DNA from: Atopomonas hussainii
GTDB lineage: Bacteria; Pseudomonadota; Gammaproteobacteria; Pseudomonadales; Pseudomonadaceae
Direction: 5' to 3'
Assembly (NCBI RefSeq): GCF_900109735.1
Contig: NZ_FOAS01000001.1
Span: 295,613 to 359,612, forward strand
DNA length: 64,000 nt
The notes beneath the pieces were generated by a model that was not told where the DNA came from, did not search any database, and worked only from the letters and a program-made list of their open reading frames with translations. The first letter of the stretch is position 1; each line of letters begins with the position of its first letter. The translations under genes and the position numbers were made by a program. Of this stretch, positions 19,236-28,556 are shown piece by piece.

Positions 19236-19631
19236 CTACCGGGCCAAGGCCTGCAACACGGCCATCGCTTGCTCGGCGCGCGCCGCCGGCAACAAAATAT
19301 GGTCGTGATAAAAGCCCGCCAGCAGGTTAGCGCTAATGCCCTGCTCGGCCAGTGCCGTGGCCACCGCCGCGGTTAAACCGACGGCCTCTAGGCTGGAATG
19401 CACGGTAAGGCTGATGCAGGCAAACACTGCGTGGTAGATCAGCTGGTGCTGGTCGGCGACGGTTTGCGGCACCACTAAGGTCATGCCTTCGTCTTCGCGC
19501 ACCATGGCCAGCGGCTGGTACTCGGCGAAGTCGCCGTACTGGCCGCCTAACGCCACGTATACATACTGCTGAGCATGCAGCTGCGGCTTAAGACTGGCCA
19601 GCAAGCGGGCGAGATCGCGCTCGCCGCTCAT
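19236..19631 (-). CDS. ACT-domain protein
   Basis: 131 aa. The sequence is compatible with the small two-ACT proteins of the ACT_3 (PF10000) group: [31 protein letters not shown], then [20 protein letters not shown] and [20 protein letters not shown] domains bind small ligands, often amino acids; the target is unknown. Its start overlaps the stop of the YceH gene by 4 nt, so the two are co-translated. It converges with the GGDEF-like gene. Confidence 0.8.
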   Translation of the reverse strand: MSGERDLARLLASLKPQLHAQQYVYVALGGQYGDFAEYQPLAMVREDEGMTLVVPQTVADQHQLIYHAVFACISLTVHSSLEAVGLTAAVATALAEQGISANLLAGFYHDHILLPAARAEQAMAVLQALAR

Positions 19632-20260
19632 TGCGCGGCTTCCAGCGCAGCGAGGCGTTCTTCCAGCTCGGCGATGCGCGCTTCGAGCTGGCTCAGGCGG
19701 TCGTCGGCCACTGCCGCGGCGGCGCTGGCGCTGCTTTGCGCGGCTTGTTCGACGGCTTCTGGGCCACAGGTCAGGTGCATGTAGCGGTCTTCACGCTGGC
19801 CACTTTGGCGCGGCAACACGCAGACCAGTTCGCGGCTGATCAGGCGTTCTAGGTGATGCTGCACTTCTTGGGTGTTGTCAAAGCTGTGCAGGCGATTGCT
19901 ACGCGTGAGCAGTTCGCCCAAGGTTTGCGCGCCGCGCAGTTGCAGCAGCGCCAGCAGCACCAGCTGGGCGTGGACCAGCTCAAGGGCTTTGTCCATGCGT
20001 TGCTCCCAGCGGTCGGCGCGGCTGCCCATCACCAGTTTGACCATGCCGCGGTTTTCTAGCTCGCGCAGGGCATGGGCAATTTCGCCGGGCTGTAGGTTCA
20101 TCACCGGCTCGCGGCTGGTCTTTTGGTTGCAGGCCAGCTGCACGGCGTTCAAGGTCAGCGGGTAGCTTTCCGGCGTGGTCGCCTGTTTTTCCACCAAGCA
20201 GCCCAGCACGCGTGCCTCGATGGCGGTCAGCGGGGTTTCATTCAGGTTTACAGCGCTCAT
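19628..20260 (-). CDS. yceH: YceH/DUF480 family protein
   Basis: 210 aa. The start of the protein ([20 protein letters not shown]) and [14 protein letters not shown] are diagnostic of the UPF0502/YceH family, which has paired winged-helix folds. The C-terminus is a predicted coiled coil ([20 protein letters not shown]). The molecular function is not established. It is first of a two-gene unit with the ACT protein. Confidence 0.9.
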   Translation of the reverse strand: MSAVNLNETPLTAIEARVLGCLVEKQATTPESYPLTLNAVQLACNQKTSREPVMNLQPGEIAHALRELENRGMVKLVMGSRADRWEQRMDKALELVHAQLVLLALLQLRGAQTLGELLTRSNRLHSFDNTQEVQHHLERLISRELVCVLPRQSGQREDRYMHLTCGPEAVEQAAQSSASAAAAVADDRLSQLEARIAELEERLAALEAAQ

Positions 20261-20342
20261 AGGATGACTTCCGGCAAATTGATCGCTTGAACTTTACCGC
20301 ACAATCACCGACAAACAGACCTCACGCTTTTGGAGAGCGCCC

Positions 20343-20888
20343 TTGAAATCACTGCGCCACCTCACCACCGTGTTGCTAATCGCCGCCAGCAGCTGGCTGT
20401 ATGCCGAGCCGCGCGAGCTGGATTGGCTAGAACTGATGCCCGCAGCCGATCGGATTGCGCTGGAAAACATGCCCGATATCGACCACGGCGTGAGCCCCGA
20501 ACGCCCCGGCGATTTTTCTGCCCCCGGCGGCATGAAACAAGCGCCCGGCCTGCCAGCGGTTATGTATTCCGCCAATACTGTGGCGGCGCTGGACAAGCAG
20601 CAGATTCGCCTCGCCGGTTACCCCGTGCCACTGGATAGCGACGGCCAAGGCCTAAGCCGCGAATTCTTTCTGGTGCCCTACGCCGGGGCGTGTATTCATG
20701 TACCGCCGCCACCGCCGAACCAGATCATTCTGGTCAGCTTTGCCGAGGGCTTGTTGATTGAAGACCTGTACATCCCCATCGAAGTCAGCGGCGAGTTGCG
20801 CATCGAAAGCGTGAGCGACCCACTGGCCGACGCCGCGTACGTGATGCAGGCTTCTAGCGTGCAATTGCTAACCGAAGAACAACCATGA
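20343..20888 (+). CDS. DUF3299 exported protein (copy 1)
   Basis: 181 aa, TTG start supported by GGAGA (20332-20336) and by the signal peptide that follows at once (cleavage near LYA-EP). The mature part opens with LDWLELMPAADR. The family core is QQIRLAGYPVPLD, REFFLVPYAGACIHVPPPPP, NQ and an ending like YVMQASSVQLL. DUF3299 proteins are periplasmic or lipid-anchored and uncharacterised. The Cys-x-His-Val-Pro run suggests a metal or binding site (inference). The stop overlaps the next ATG. A paralogue lies at 38600-39079. Confidence 0.82.
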   Translation: MKSLRHLTTVLLIAASSWLYAEPRELDWLELMPAADRIALENMPDIDHGVSPERPGDFSAPGGMKQAPGLPAVMYSANTVAALDKQQIRLAGYPVPLDSDGQGLSREFFLVPYAGACIHVPPPPPNQIILVSFAEGLLIEDLYIPIEVSGELRIESVSDPLADAAYVMQASSVQLLTEEQP

Positions 20889-21208
20889 ATTTAAGCCTTG
20901 GCCATGTGGCGGCTTTCCTCCTGCTCGGCTGTGGCGTGGCGTGGTGGATGCGCGCCAGCAGCCTGCGCCAAGCCGCATTACTGGCCGCGCGGCGCCGTTG
21001 CGAGCGCTTAGATGTGCAACTGCTCGACCAAACCATCGCCTTAAACCAGCTGCGCGTGAGGCGTGGCGATAATGGCCGCTGGTATATCCAACGCATTTAC
21101 CGCTTTGAATTCAGCGCCGATGGCAGCGACCGCTACCCTGGCACCGTAGAGCTGCGCGGCGCCCGCCAAGGCACGATTACCATGGCGCCGCACCGCATGC
21201 CCGAGTAG
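20885..21208 (+). CDS. DUF3301 small membrane protein
   Basis: 107 aa, ATGA overlap with the DUF3299 gene. One N-terminal membrane helix (VAAFLLLGCGVAWWM) is followed by a cytoplasmic basic region and the DUF3301 signature LLDQTIALNQLRVRRGDNGR, then YIQRIYRFEFSADG. The function is unknown. The coupling to DUF3299 suggests a shared envelope role. Confidence 0.8.
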   Translation: MNLSLGHVAAFLLLGCGVAWWMRASSLRQAALLAARRRCERLDVQLLDQTIALNQLRVRRGDNGRWYIQRIYRFEFSADGSDRYPGTVELRGARQGTITMAPHRMPE

Positions 21209-21396
21209 CCCGGCGCGCACCAAAGCAGGCCATAGGCCAGCAAGTGCGCCCCGAAATACGGCACAGGGCCGCCCGCTATGGGGGCGCGTTTCGCACTAAT
21301 GCCCTGATCTAGAGCGGCTGCGTGCACTGGCATGGTTTTCGCTGTGCAAAGGGCAGAATTTTCTGCGCTTGTTCCGCCAACCGAGCCAATACCGCC

Positions 21397-21924
21397 ATGA
21401 GCGAACCTGCCCACCAGCTGTCGATGACCGTGCTAATGACCCCGGATAAGGCCAATTTCTCCGGCAATGTACACGGCGGCACCTTGCTCAAATACCTCGA
21501 CGAAGTCGCCTACGCCTGTGCCAGCCGCTATGCCGGCAGCTATGTGGTGACGCTCTCCGTCGATCAAGTGATGTTCCGTCGCCCCGTGCATGTGGGCGAG
21601 CTGGTGACTTTTCACGCCTCGGTGAATTACACCGGGCGCTCGTCGATGGAGATCGGCATTAAGGTCACCTGTGAAAACATCCAAACCCGCGCCAAACGCC
21701 ACAGCAACAGCTGCTATTTCACTATGGTGGCCTTAGATGCCCAAGGCAAACCGCAAGCCGTGCCGGCATTGATTCCGGAAAACGACCTCGAACGCCGCCG
21801 CTTCGAAGCCGCCCGCCTGCGCCGGCAGCTGCGTGAAGAAATGCAGCAACGCCACAAGGCGATTAAACAAGCCGCGCTGCTGCACGAAGAAAGCAGCAAA
21901 GAGACTCGGCAGACATTGCAGTAA
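21397..21924 (+). CDS. Acyl-CoA thioesterase, YciA/BACH hotdog family
   Basis: 175 aa from the ATG at 21397; 25 in-frame residues upstream look non-coding. The hotdog motif NVHGGTLLKYLDEVAYACAS holds the catalytic region, with VDQVMFRRPVHVGELV and GRSSMEIGIKV typical of broad-range acyl-CoA hydrolases. A basic, helical C-terminal extension (about 130-175) is rich in Arg, Gln and Glu. It cleaves acyl-CoA to free acid and CoA in the cytoplasm. Confidence 0.9.
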   Translation: MSEPAHQLSMTVLMTPDKANFSGNVHGGTLLKYLDEVAYACASRYAGSYVVTLSVDQVMFRRPVHVGELVTFHASVNYTGRSSMEIGIKVTCENIQTRAKRHSNSCYFTMVALDAQGKPQAVPALIPENDLERRRFEAARLRRQLREEMQQRHKAIKQAALLHEESSKETRQTLQ

Positions 21925-21969
21925 GCCGGCAACCTGCCATGCTGGCGGCTCACCCCAAGGAAGGCCGCC

Positions 21970-22452
21970 ATGCACCCCACCCTGCATACCCTTAGGCTGC
22001 GCCTGCAACCGCCGCAATCGGCGGATGCCCAAGCGCTCGCTTATTGCGCCAATCACCCGGCGATTGCCGAGCACACGCGTTTGCCCTATCCGTATCAGCA
22101 GGCCGATGCCAAGGCTTGGCTGGCGGCTATTGCACACAGCCGCGACCTGCACTGGCTGATCTGGGCCGAGCAAACCTTGCTCGGCGCCATTGGTTTAACC
22201 GCGCGTGCAGTGGGTGTTTGGGAGCTCGGTTATTGGCTAAACCCACGCTATTGGCGACAGGGCTTGGCCTGCGAGGCTGCCACCGCCGTGTGCGCTTGGG
22301 CCGCGCACAACCGGCCCACTCAGCGCCTGTATGCCTGTCATAGTGCCGACAACCCAGCCTCGGCGCGGGTGCTGCTCAAGCTGGGGTTTCGCCCCGAGCC
22401 GAGCGAGCCCGGCGCAGAGCGGCACTACTGGCTGGCGGCGCAAACCGATTAA
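21970..22452 (+). CDS. GNAT-family N-acetyltransferase
   Basis: 160 aa of the RimJ/RimL-like group: LRLRLQPPQSADAQAL, the acetyl-CoA site region ELGYWLNPRYWRQGLACEAA and ACHSADNPASARVLLKLGF. The substrate cannot be inferred. The TAA stop shares the palindrome TTAA (22449-22452) with the stop of the convergent GGDEF-EAL gene. Confidence 0.88.
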   Translation: MHPTLHTLRLRLQPPQSADAQALAYCANHPAIAEHTRLPYPYQQADAKAWLAAIAHSRDLHWLIWAEQTLLGAIGLTARAVGVWELGYWLNPRYWRQGLACEAATAVCAWAAHNRPTQRLYACHSADNPASARVLLKLGFRPEPSEPGAERHYWLAAQTD

Positions 22453-25319
22453 GCCAGCGCCTGCTGCTCGACCAATAAACGTTCAAAAGCCGCCGCATCG
22501 CGCGGCGGGCTGATCAGATAGCCCTGCACTTCGTCGCACTGCTGCGCCTTAAGGAAGGCCAGTTGTGCGTGTTCTTCCACGCCTTCGGCCACCACGCGTA
22601 AGTCCAGCGCATGGGCCAGCGCAATAATGGCGCGGATAATCGCCGCGTCTTCGCCTTCGCGCGGTAAGTCGCTGACAAAGCATTGGTCGATCTTCACGCT
22701 ATCCACCGGAAGGCGCTTTAAGTAGCTGAGCGACGAATAGCCGGTGCCGAAGTCGTCAATGGCTAAGCCCACGCCCAAGCTTTTCAGCTGGTTGAGGGTC
22801 AGCAAGGTGCTGTCGAGGTTATCCAGCAGCAGGCTTTCGGTCAGCTCTAGCTCCAACAAATGGGGGGCTAAACCGGTTTCTTGCAGAATGCCGCGCACCA
22901 ACGACACCAAGTTGCCTTGGCGCAGCTGCTGGGCCGATAAGTTCACCGCCACACGCAGTTCATCCAGCCCGGCTTCGCGCCATTGGCAGGCGTTGCGACA
23001 GGCTTCGCGCAGCACATATTCGCCAATCGCGGCGATCAGCCCGGTTTCTTCGGCCAAGGTGATAAACGCCGCAGGGGCAATCAAGCCAAGGCTTGGGTGG
23101 CGCCAGCGTACCAAGGCTTCGGCGCCGCACACCTGCCCGGTGCGCACATCCAGCTTGGGCTGGAAGTACACCGCCAGTTGTTCTTCGCGAATTGCTTTGC
23201 GCAGGTCGTTTTCCAGCTGTAAGCGCTCCACGGTACAGGCTTGCAGGTTGTCGCTGTAGAACTGGAAGGTGTCGCCGCCAACATGCTTGGCGTGCTGCAT
23301 GGCCTGCTGCGCTTGGCTCATCAGTGCCGACACTTCGCGGGCGTTGTCTGGATACAGGCTGATACCTACCGAGGCGCTGTGCACCAGTTCGTGGCCGTCC
23401 AGCTGCAGCGGCTCGCGGATCTTGCTCAGCAAGCGACTGGCAATGCGCGACAGCGCCGACAGGCTAGTGTGGTGGTCGATCAGCAAGGCAAATTCATCGG
23501 CCGACAGGCGTGCGAGCATCTCGGCTTCGGGCACCGCTTCGGTCAGGCGCTGGGCGATTTGCGTTAACACGCGGTCAGCAAACTCTTGGCCGAGGCTTTC
23601 GTTGATGTGCTTAAAGCGGTCCAGATCGATATGCAGCAAGGCCAGATTGCGCCCCTGCTGGCGCACTCGCTGACTGGCTTGATGCAGGCGCTCGCGGAAC
23701 AGCGCGCGGTTGGCCAAGCCGGTGAGTGGGTCGTAGTGCGACAAATAACGCAGTCGGTCTTCGATAGCACGGCGTGCCGAGAGGTCGGTGAGGAAGCCGA
23801 CAAAATGGGTGATGCGCCCTTGGGCGTTGCGCACCACGGTCATCTCCAGCCATTGCGGGTAGTGCTCGCCGCTTTCGCGGGTGCCGCTGAGTTCGCCCTG
23901 CCAGCGGCCGACGCGAATCAGCTCGCCGCGAATTTGCAGATAGCGCTTGAGCAGGTCGAAGTTGCCGGCGATTTCGTCGATGCGAAAACCTTCCACGCGC
24001 TCGCGGCGCTGGCCGGTGATCTTCAGCAGGGCATCGTTCACCGACAGCACTTCGCCTTCCACGTTAAGGATAAAAATCCCTTCGCTGGCGGCATCGAAAA
24101 CCGTCACCGCCAAGCGCTGTTGGTCTTCACGCTGGCGGCGCAGGCTGATGTCGCGGCGGGTGCCGAGCATCCGGTGCACGCGCCCGGCGCTGTCGCGGGC
24201 TACTGCGCGGCCACGGTCTTCCAGCCACACCCAGTGGCCGTCGTTATGCCGTACGCGGTATTCCACGATGTATTCGCTGGTTTGCCCGCGCAGGTGGTCC
24301 ATCAGGGCTTTGCGCAGCAGCGGCACATCGTCGGGGTGCAGGCGCGGGCGCAGGTCTTTAAGCATGCCGGTGACCAGCTCAGGCTCGACGCCGAACAGCT
24401 CTTGCACACGTGAGTGGAACACTTGGTCGGTGTCTAAATCCCAGTCCCACAGCGCCAAGCGGCTGGCTTCCAGGGCAAGGTCGAGGCGTTCTTTGCTGGC
24501 GGTCAGCTCGCTGCTGGTGGCCTGCAAGGCGGCGGTGCGCTCTACCACGCGCTGCTCTAGCTCGTCATGAGCTTCGCGCAGCGCTTGCTCGGCGCGGCGG
24601 CGTTGCTGCACTTCTTCGGCCAGATGGCTGTTGAGTTGATCGCTGCGGTTATTGGCTTCCTGCAGGGTTTCGATCAGCGCTTGATGCTGAAAACGGCGTA
24701 ACAGGTTGTGCTGAATTAAGCGGTGCATTTGCCACGCAATCAGCACCAGCCCGGCGAGCATGATCAGGCCGAGCAAGCCCCAGCCTCTGGCGTAAGCGCC
24801 CTCTTGGCTAAGCAGAAACACGCTCGCCGGCAGCAAGCTGGGCAAGGCAAAGGTTAAGAAGGCCGGTACGCTCACCGCATAGGCCACGCTGGCGCTGAGC
24901 ACCGCACAGGCAAGCAGGCCATACACCAGCATTTGCTGGATAAACCCCGGCACTTCCTGAATAAACAACGCGGTTAAGCCCAGACTGATGCCCGACAGCA
25001 AGGCGCCAATTAAAAAGTTCACCCGCCAATGCCGCGAGGCTTTGCGGCTGAGGCTGGCACGTTCGAACGCGACCACTTGGGTGATGCGCAATAACGCCAA
25101 CACGCCCACGGTGCCCAGCCACACCAACAGCCAAACATTGGCCTGTTGTTGCCAATGCAGCACCGCGCAGCTGGTCACGGCCAAGAGCATTAATAAGGTG
25201 GGCAGGCGGGAGCCCTGATAGAGCAGATTGGTCCGTGCTACGCGTAATTCCATGGCGTAGCGGGCGGATAACTCGGCGGCAGCTTCCCGAAGCGGCACAA
25301 ACGACAGTGCGGCGGTCAT
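22449..25319 (-). CDS. Membrane PAS-PAS-GGDEF-EAL protein, probable c-di-GMP phosphodiesterase
   Basis: 956 aa. Residues 40-210 form about six membrane helices, followed by a coiled coil (about 215-285). Two PAS/PAC units follow (about 290-410 and 415-535). The GGDEF domain (about 540-700) has NYDPLTGLANRALF-like sequence (SHYDPLTGLANRALF) but its signature is SADEF (MLARLSADEFALLI), so cyclase activity is unlikely. The EAL domain (about 705-956) is intact: GAEALVRWRHP, VAVNLSAQQL, ELELTESLLLDN, AIDDFGTGYSSL and VAEGVEE. It therefore most likely degrades c-di-GMP, with the GGDEF part regulatory. Confidence 0.92.
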   Translation of the reverse strand: MTAALSFVPLREAAAELSARYAMELRVARTNLLYQGSRLPTLLMLLAVTSCAVLHWQQQANVWLLVWLGTVGVLALLRITQVVAFERASLSRKASRHWRVNFLIGALLSGISLGLTALFIQEVPGFIQQMLVYGLLACAVLSASVAYAVSVPAFLTFALPSLLPASVFLLSQEGAYARGWGLLGLIMLAGLVLIAWQMHRLIQHNLLRRFQHQALIETLQEANNRSDQLNSHLAEEVQQRRRAEQALREAHDELEQRVVERTAALQATSSELTASKERLDLALEASRLALWDWDLDTDQVFHSRVQELFGVEPELVTGMLKDLRPRLHPDDVPLLRKALMDHLRGQTSEYIVEYRVRHNDGHWVWLEDRGRAVARDSAGRVHRMLGTRRDISLRRQREDQQRLAVTVFDAASEGIFILNVEGEVLSVNDALLKITGQRRERVEGFRIDEIAGNFDLLKRYLQIRGELIRVGRWQGELSGTRESGEHYPQWLEMTVVRNAQGRITHFVGFLTDLSARRAIEDRLRYLSHYDPLTGLANRALFRERLHQASQRVRQQGRNLALLHIDLDRFKHINESLGQEFADRVLTQIAQRLTEAVPEAEMLARLSADEFALLIDHHTSLSALSRIASRLLSKIREPLQLDGHELVHSASVGISLYPDNAREVSALMSQAQQAMQHAKHVGGDTFQFYSDNLQACTVERLQLENDLRKAIREEQLAVYFQPKLDVRTGQVCGAEALVRWRHPSLGLIAPAAFITLAEETGLIAAIGEYVLREACRNACQWREAGLDELRVAVNLSAQQLRQGNLVSLVRGILQETGLAPHLLELELTESLLLDNLDSTLLTLNQLKSLGVGLAIDDFGTGYSSLSYLKRLPVDSVKIDQCFVSDLPREGEDAAIIRAIIALAHALDLRVVAEGVEEHAQLAFLKAQQCDEVQGYLISPPRDAAAFERLLVEQQALA

Positions 25320-25492
25320 TGGTTTTTTATAAGTATCGGACCCAAGGGAGCCCCCAGCATACCTAGGAGTGCCCAGCGACCCAAGCCGTCTTGTCGGACA
25401 AGTTATGGCCTTGAGCCTAACTTTGGTGCTGCACCGGCGGGTGGTCGGCGTGGTTTGCCGCCCGCTTGGCTGGCCCCGTAGAATGCCGGCCC

Positions 25493-27664
25493 ATGGACGT
25501 TTCTAATCTTCTCGATCATCTCAACAGTGGCCAGCGCGACGCCGTCAGCGCGGCGCTCGGTCAACAACTGGTGCTGGCCGGCGCCGGCTCGGGCAAAACC
25601 CGCGTGCTGGTGCACCGCATCGCCTTCTTATTGCAGGTGGTGCAGGCCGCGCCGCACAGCATCATGGCGGTGACCTTCACCAACAAGGCCGCCCATGAAA
25701 TGCGTGCGCGTATCGCGCAAATGCTCGGCCACGAGCCGGCGGGCATGTGGGTGGGCACCTTCCACGGCTTGGCGCACAAGCTGCTGCGCCAGCACTGGCA
25801 AGAGGCTGGCTTGGCGGAGAACTTCCAGATCCTCGATAGCGACGACCAGCTGCGCTTGGTTAAGCGCGTGCTGCGCGAGTTGCAGTTAGATGAGCAGCGC
25901 TGGCCGGCCAAACAGGCGCAATGGTTTATCAACGGGCAGAAGGATGAGGGCATGCGCCCGCACAACATCCAGCCCAGCGGTGATCTGTTTCTGGCCACCA
26001 TGCAGAAGATTTACCAAGCCTACGAAGCCGCCTGCGCGCGCGCCGGCGCGGTGGACTTTGCCGAGCTGCTACTGCGTGCGCTGGAGCTATGGCGCAATCG
26101 CCCCAGCTTGCTGGAGCACTACCAGCGACGCTTTCAGCACCTGTTGGTGGACGAGTTCCAAGACACCAACGCCGTGCAATACGCCTGGTTGCGTCATCTG
26201 GCCGGCAACAACGCCAACCTGATGGTGGTCGGCGATGACGACCAGTCGATTTACGGCTGGCGCGGCGCGCGCATCGAGAACATCCAGCAGTTCACTGACG
26301 ACTTTCCCAACGCCGAGCTGATTCGCTTGGAGCAGAACTACCGCTCCACCGGCACCATTCTTAAAGCCGCCAACCGGCTGATCGCCAACAACGCCGGGCG
26401 CTTGGGCAAAGAACTGTGGACCGAAGACAGCGAAGGCGAGGCCATCGCCCTGTACGCCGCGTTTAACGAGCACGATGAAGCGCGCTTTATTGTCGAGCGC
26501 ATCGAGCAAGCGGTGCGCGAAGGTTTAGCACGCAGCGAAATCGCCATTCTGTACCGCTCCAACGCGCAATCGCGGGTGCTTGAAGAAGCCCTGCTGCGCG
26601 AGAAAGTGCCCTACCGCATCTACGGTGGGCAGCGCTTCTTTGATCGCTTAGAAATCAAAAACGCCTTGGCCTACCTGCGCCTGATTCGCCTGCGCGATGA
26701 CGACGCCGCGCTGGAACGGGTGATCAACGTACCGCCACGCGGCATCGGCGAAAAAACCGTCGAAGCACTGCGCCAGCATGCCCGCGAGCAAGGCCTCTCG
26801 ATGTGGCGTGGTATGCAGCAGCTGGTCGCCAACAAAGGCGTCAGTGGCCGCGCCGCCAGCAGCTTAGGCGCGTTTATCGAGTTGATCGAAAACCTCGCCG
26901 CCAAAGTGGAAACCTTCCCGCTGGGCTTGATGACGCAAACCGTGATCGAGCAGTCCGGGCTGATCGCCTACCACCGCGAAGAAAAAGGCGACAAAGGCCA
27001 AGCGCGGGTGGAAAACCTCGAAGAACTGGTCAGCGCCGCGCGTGCTTACGAGAACGAAGAGATTGAGCTGTCGCCCTTAGCCGACTTCCTCGACCACGCC
27101 GCGCTGGAAGCCGGCGACACGCAAGCCGACGAATACGAAGACAGTGTGCAGCTGATGACCCTGCACAGCGCCAAAGGGCTGGAGTTCCCGCTGGTGTTCT
27201 TGGCCGGCATGGAAGAAGGCCTGTTCCCGCACAAGATGAGCCTCGAAGAACCGGGCCGCTTAGAAGAAGAACGCCGCTTGGCGTACGTGGGCATCACCCG
27301 CGCGATGCGCAACTTGGTGATCACCTACGCGGAAACCCGCCGCCTGTACGGCAACGAGACCTACAACAAGGTCTCGCGCTTTGTGCGCGAAATGCCGCCG
27401 GAAACCCTGAGCGAAGTGCGCCTGCAAACCAGCGTTAACCGCCCCTTCGGCGGCCAACCGCGCGCTAACTTAAGCCCGTTTGCCGGCGCCGAAGTGCCGG
27501 ACACCGGCCTCACCCTCGGCCAGCGCGTGCGCCACAGCGTGTTCGGCGAAGGGGTGATCCTCAACTTCGAAGGCAGCGCCGCGCAGGCCCGCGTGCAGGT
27601 CAACTTTGGCGATCAAGGGGTGAAGTGGCTGATGCTCGCCTACGCCAAGCTGGAAGGGTTGTAA
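25493..27664 (+). CDS. uvrD: DNA helicase II
   Basis: 723 aa from ATG 25493; the homology starts at LLDHLNSGQRDAV. This is a superfamily 1A 3'-5' helicase of nucleotide-excision and mismatch repair. Motifs in order are Walker A LAGAGSGKTRVL (about 25-36), TFTNKAAHEM, DEFQDTN, VGDDDQSIYGWRGARIEN, EQNYRST, TLHSAKGLEFPLVF and YVGITRAM. The C-terminus GQRVRHSVFGEGVILNFEG to the end is the Tudor-like domain that binds RNA polymerase in UvrD/PcrA. It is a single-gene unit. Confidence 0.96.
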   Translation: MDVSNLLDHLNSGQRDAVSAALGQQLVLAGAGSGKTRVLVHRIAFLLQVVQAAPHSIMAVTFTNKAAHEMRARIAQMLGHEPAGMWVGTFHGLAHKLLRQHWQEAGLAENFQILDSDDQLRLVKRVLRELQLDEQRWPAKQAQWFINGQKDEGMRPHNIQPSGDLFLATMQKIYQAYEAACARAGAVDFAELLLRALELWRNRPSLLEHYQRRFQHLLVDEFQDTNAVQYAWLRHLAGNNANLMVVGDDDQSIYGWRGARIENIQQFTDDFPNAELIRLEQNYRSTGTILKAANRLIANNAGRLGKELWTEDSEGEAIALYAAFNEHDEARFIVERIEQAVREGLARSEIAILYRSNAQSRVLEEALLREKVPYRIYGGQRFFDRLEIKNALAYLRLIRLRDDDAALERVINVPPRGIGEKTVEALRQHAREQGLSMWRGMQQLVANKGVSGRAASSLGAFIELIENLAAKVETFPLGLMTQTVIEQSGLIAYHREEKGDKGQARVENLEELVSAARAYENEEIELSPLADFLDHAALEAGDTQADEYEDSVQLMTLHSAKGLEFPLVFLAGMEEGLFPHKMSLEEPGRLEEERRLAYVGITRAMRNLVITYAETRRLYGNETYNKVSRFVREMPPETLSEVRLQTSVNRPFGGQPRANLSPFAGAEVPDTGLTLGQRVRHSVFGEGVILNFEGSAAQARVQVNFGDQGVKWLMLAYAKLEGL

Positions 27665-27698
27665 GCAGACAGGCATAGGCCACTGGCAGCGACTAGGC

Positions 27699-27727
27699 TG
27701 ACAGAACACTCACCGGAGGTTCTGTCA
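27699..27727 (+). promoter_or_regulatory. Hairpin around the dodecin ribosome binding site
   Basis: TGACAGAAC (27699-27707) and GTTCTGTCA (27719-27727) are perfect 9-bp complements. The Shine-Dalgarno GGAGG (27715-27719) sits in the 11-nt loop and the right arm ends on the A of the start codon. In RNA this would hold the start codon in a stem and could limit translation. Confidence 0.55.
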
Positions 27728-27942
27728 TGTCTGACCATCGCACCTACAAAAAAATCGAAGTGGTTGGCTCATCGAAAACCAGCATCGAAGACGCCATCAA
27801 CAACGCCCTCGCCGAATGCAGCAAAAGCATTAAGAACATGGACTGGTTCGAAGTCACCGAAACCCGTGGCCACATTCTCGATGGCAAGGTGGCGCACTAT
27901 CAGGTGGGGCTGAAGATTGGTTTTCGCATTGAGGGCAGCTAG
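27727..27942 (+). CDS. Dodecin flavoprotein
   Basis: 71 aa, the full family length. Dodecins form hollow dodecamers that store or buffer flavins. Signatures are KKIEVVGSSKTSIEDAINNA, the Trp that stacks on flavin in NMDWFEVTETRGHI, and VAHYQVGLKIGFRI. The ribosome site is enclosed in a perfect inverted repeat (27699-27727). It stands alone, between uvrD and an isochorismatase-like gene. Confidence 0.95.
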   Translation: MSDHRTYKKIEVVGSSKTSIEDAINNALAECSKSIKNMDWFEVTETRGHILDGKVAHYQVGLKIGFRIEGS

Positions 27943-27969
27943 GGAGCCTCTGCTTTAATCAGCGCCTGC

Positions 27970-28533
27970 CTAGATCGCGGCCTCAGCCAATAGCTGCAAC
28001 GCCGCCGCACTGTTAAGCACGTGGGCGTATTCGTCCTGTAGGTTAGCCAGCGCCATGGCGTGCACTTCCTCGGCGCTGCGCGGCACACCATTAAAGTCGC
28101 TCTTGGCGAAGGTGAACGTGGCATCGGCCACCACGTAGGTGGCAAAGCCTAGGTTGCCTGCGCTGCGGGCTGTGGCCTCGACCGAGTTGTTGGTGCTCAC
28201 CCCGACCAGCACCAGTTCGCTAATCCCGCGCACATGCAGCCAGCGCTCTAGGTTGCTGTGCACAAAGGCATCCGGCACGTGTTTATCCACAACATGCTCG
28301 TGAGCGAAGGGCGCGAGTTCTGGCTGAAACTCGGCACCGACTTGGCCGGGCCAAAATACCGAGCCCACCGTGCGAGAAAGATGACGCATATGCACCACCG
28401 GTGCGCCACGCGCGCGCCACACCTGCAATAACTGAGCGATGACGTGCTCGGCCTGTGGGTTATTGCGTGGCGGTAATGACGGCATTTGCATGCCACGTTG
28501 CATATCAATGAGTAGCAGAGCAGGTAACGGCAT
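27970..28533 (-). CDS. Isochorismatase-like hydrolase with serine at the nucleophile position
   Basis: 187 aa with the isochorismatase/nicotinamidase fold: LLLIDMQRGM with Asp10, KHVPDAFVHSNLERWL with Lys84, and VGVSTNNSVEATARSAGNLG. In the cysteine hydrolases the third triad residue is a Cys in a TxxCV context; here it is Ser117. Some members of the large family do carry TNNSVEATAR, so this may be a subfamily trait. The substrate is unknown. It is transcribed from the same side as the following diguanylate cyclase gene, with a 23-nt gap between them. Confidence 0.85.
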   Translation of the reverse strand: MPLPALLLIDMQRGMQMPSLPPRNNPQAEHVIAQLLQVWRARGAPVVHMRHLSRTVGSVFWPGQVGAEFQPELAPFAHEHVVDKHVPDAFVHSNLERWLHVRGISELVLVGVSTNNSVEATARSAGNLGFATYVVADATFTFAKSDFNGVPRSAEEVHAMALANLQDEYAHVLNSAAALQLLAEAAI

Positions 28534-28556
28534 ACGGTCCTATCCCTAGGTAATGA

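Noticed and set aside
23586..24413. 275-codon open frame antisense to the PAS-GGDEF-EAL gene
   Set aside because: Shadow of a GC-rich gene; no recognisable sequence or ribosome site.
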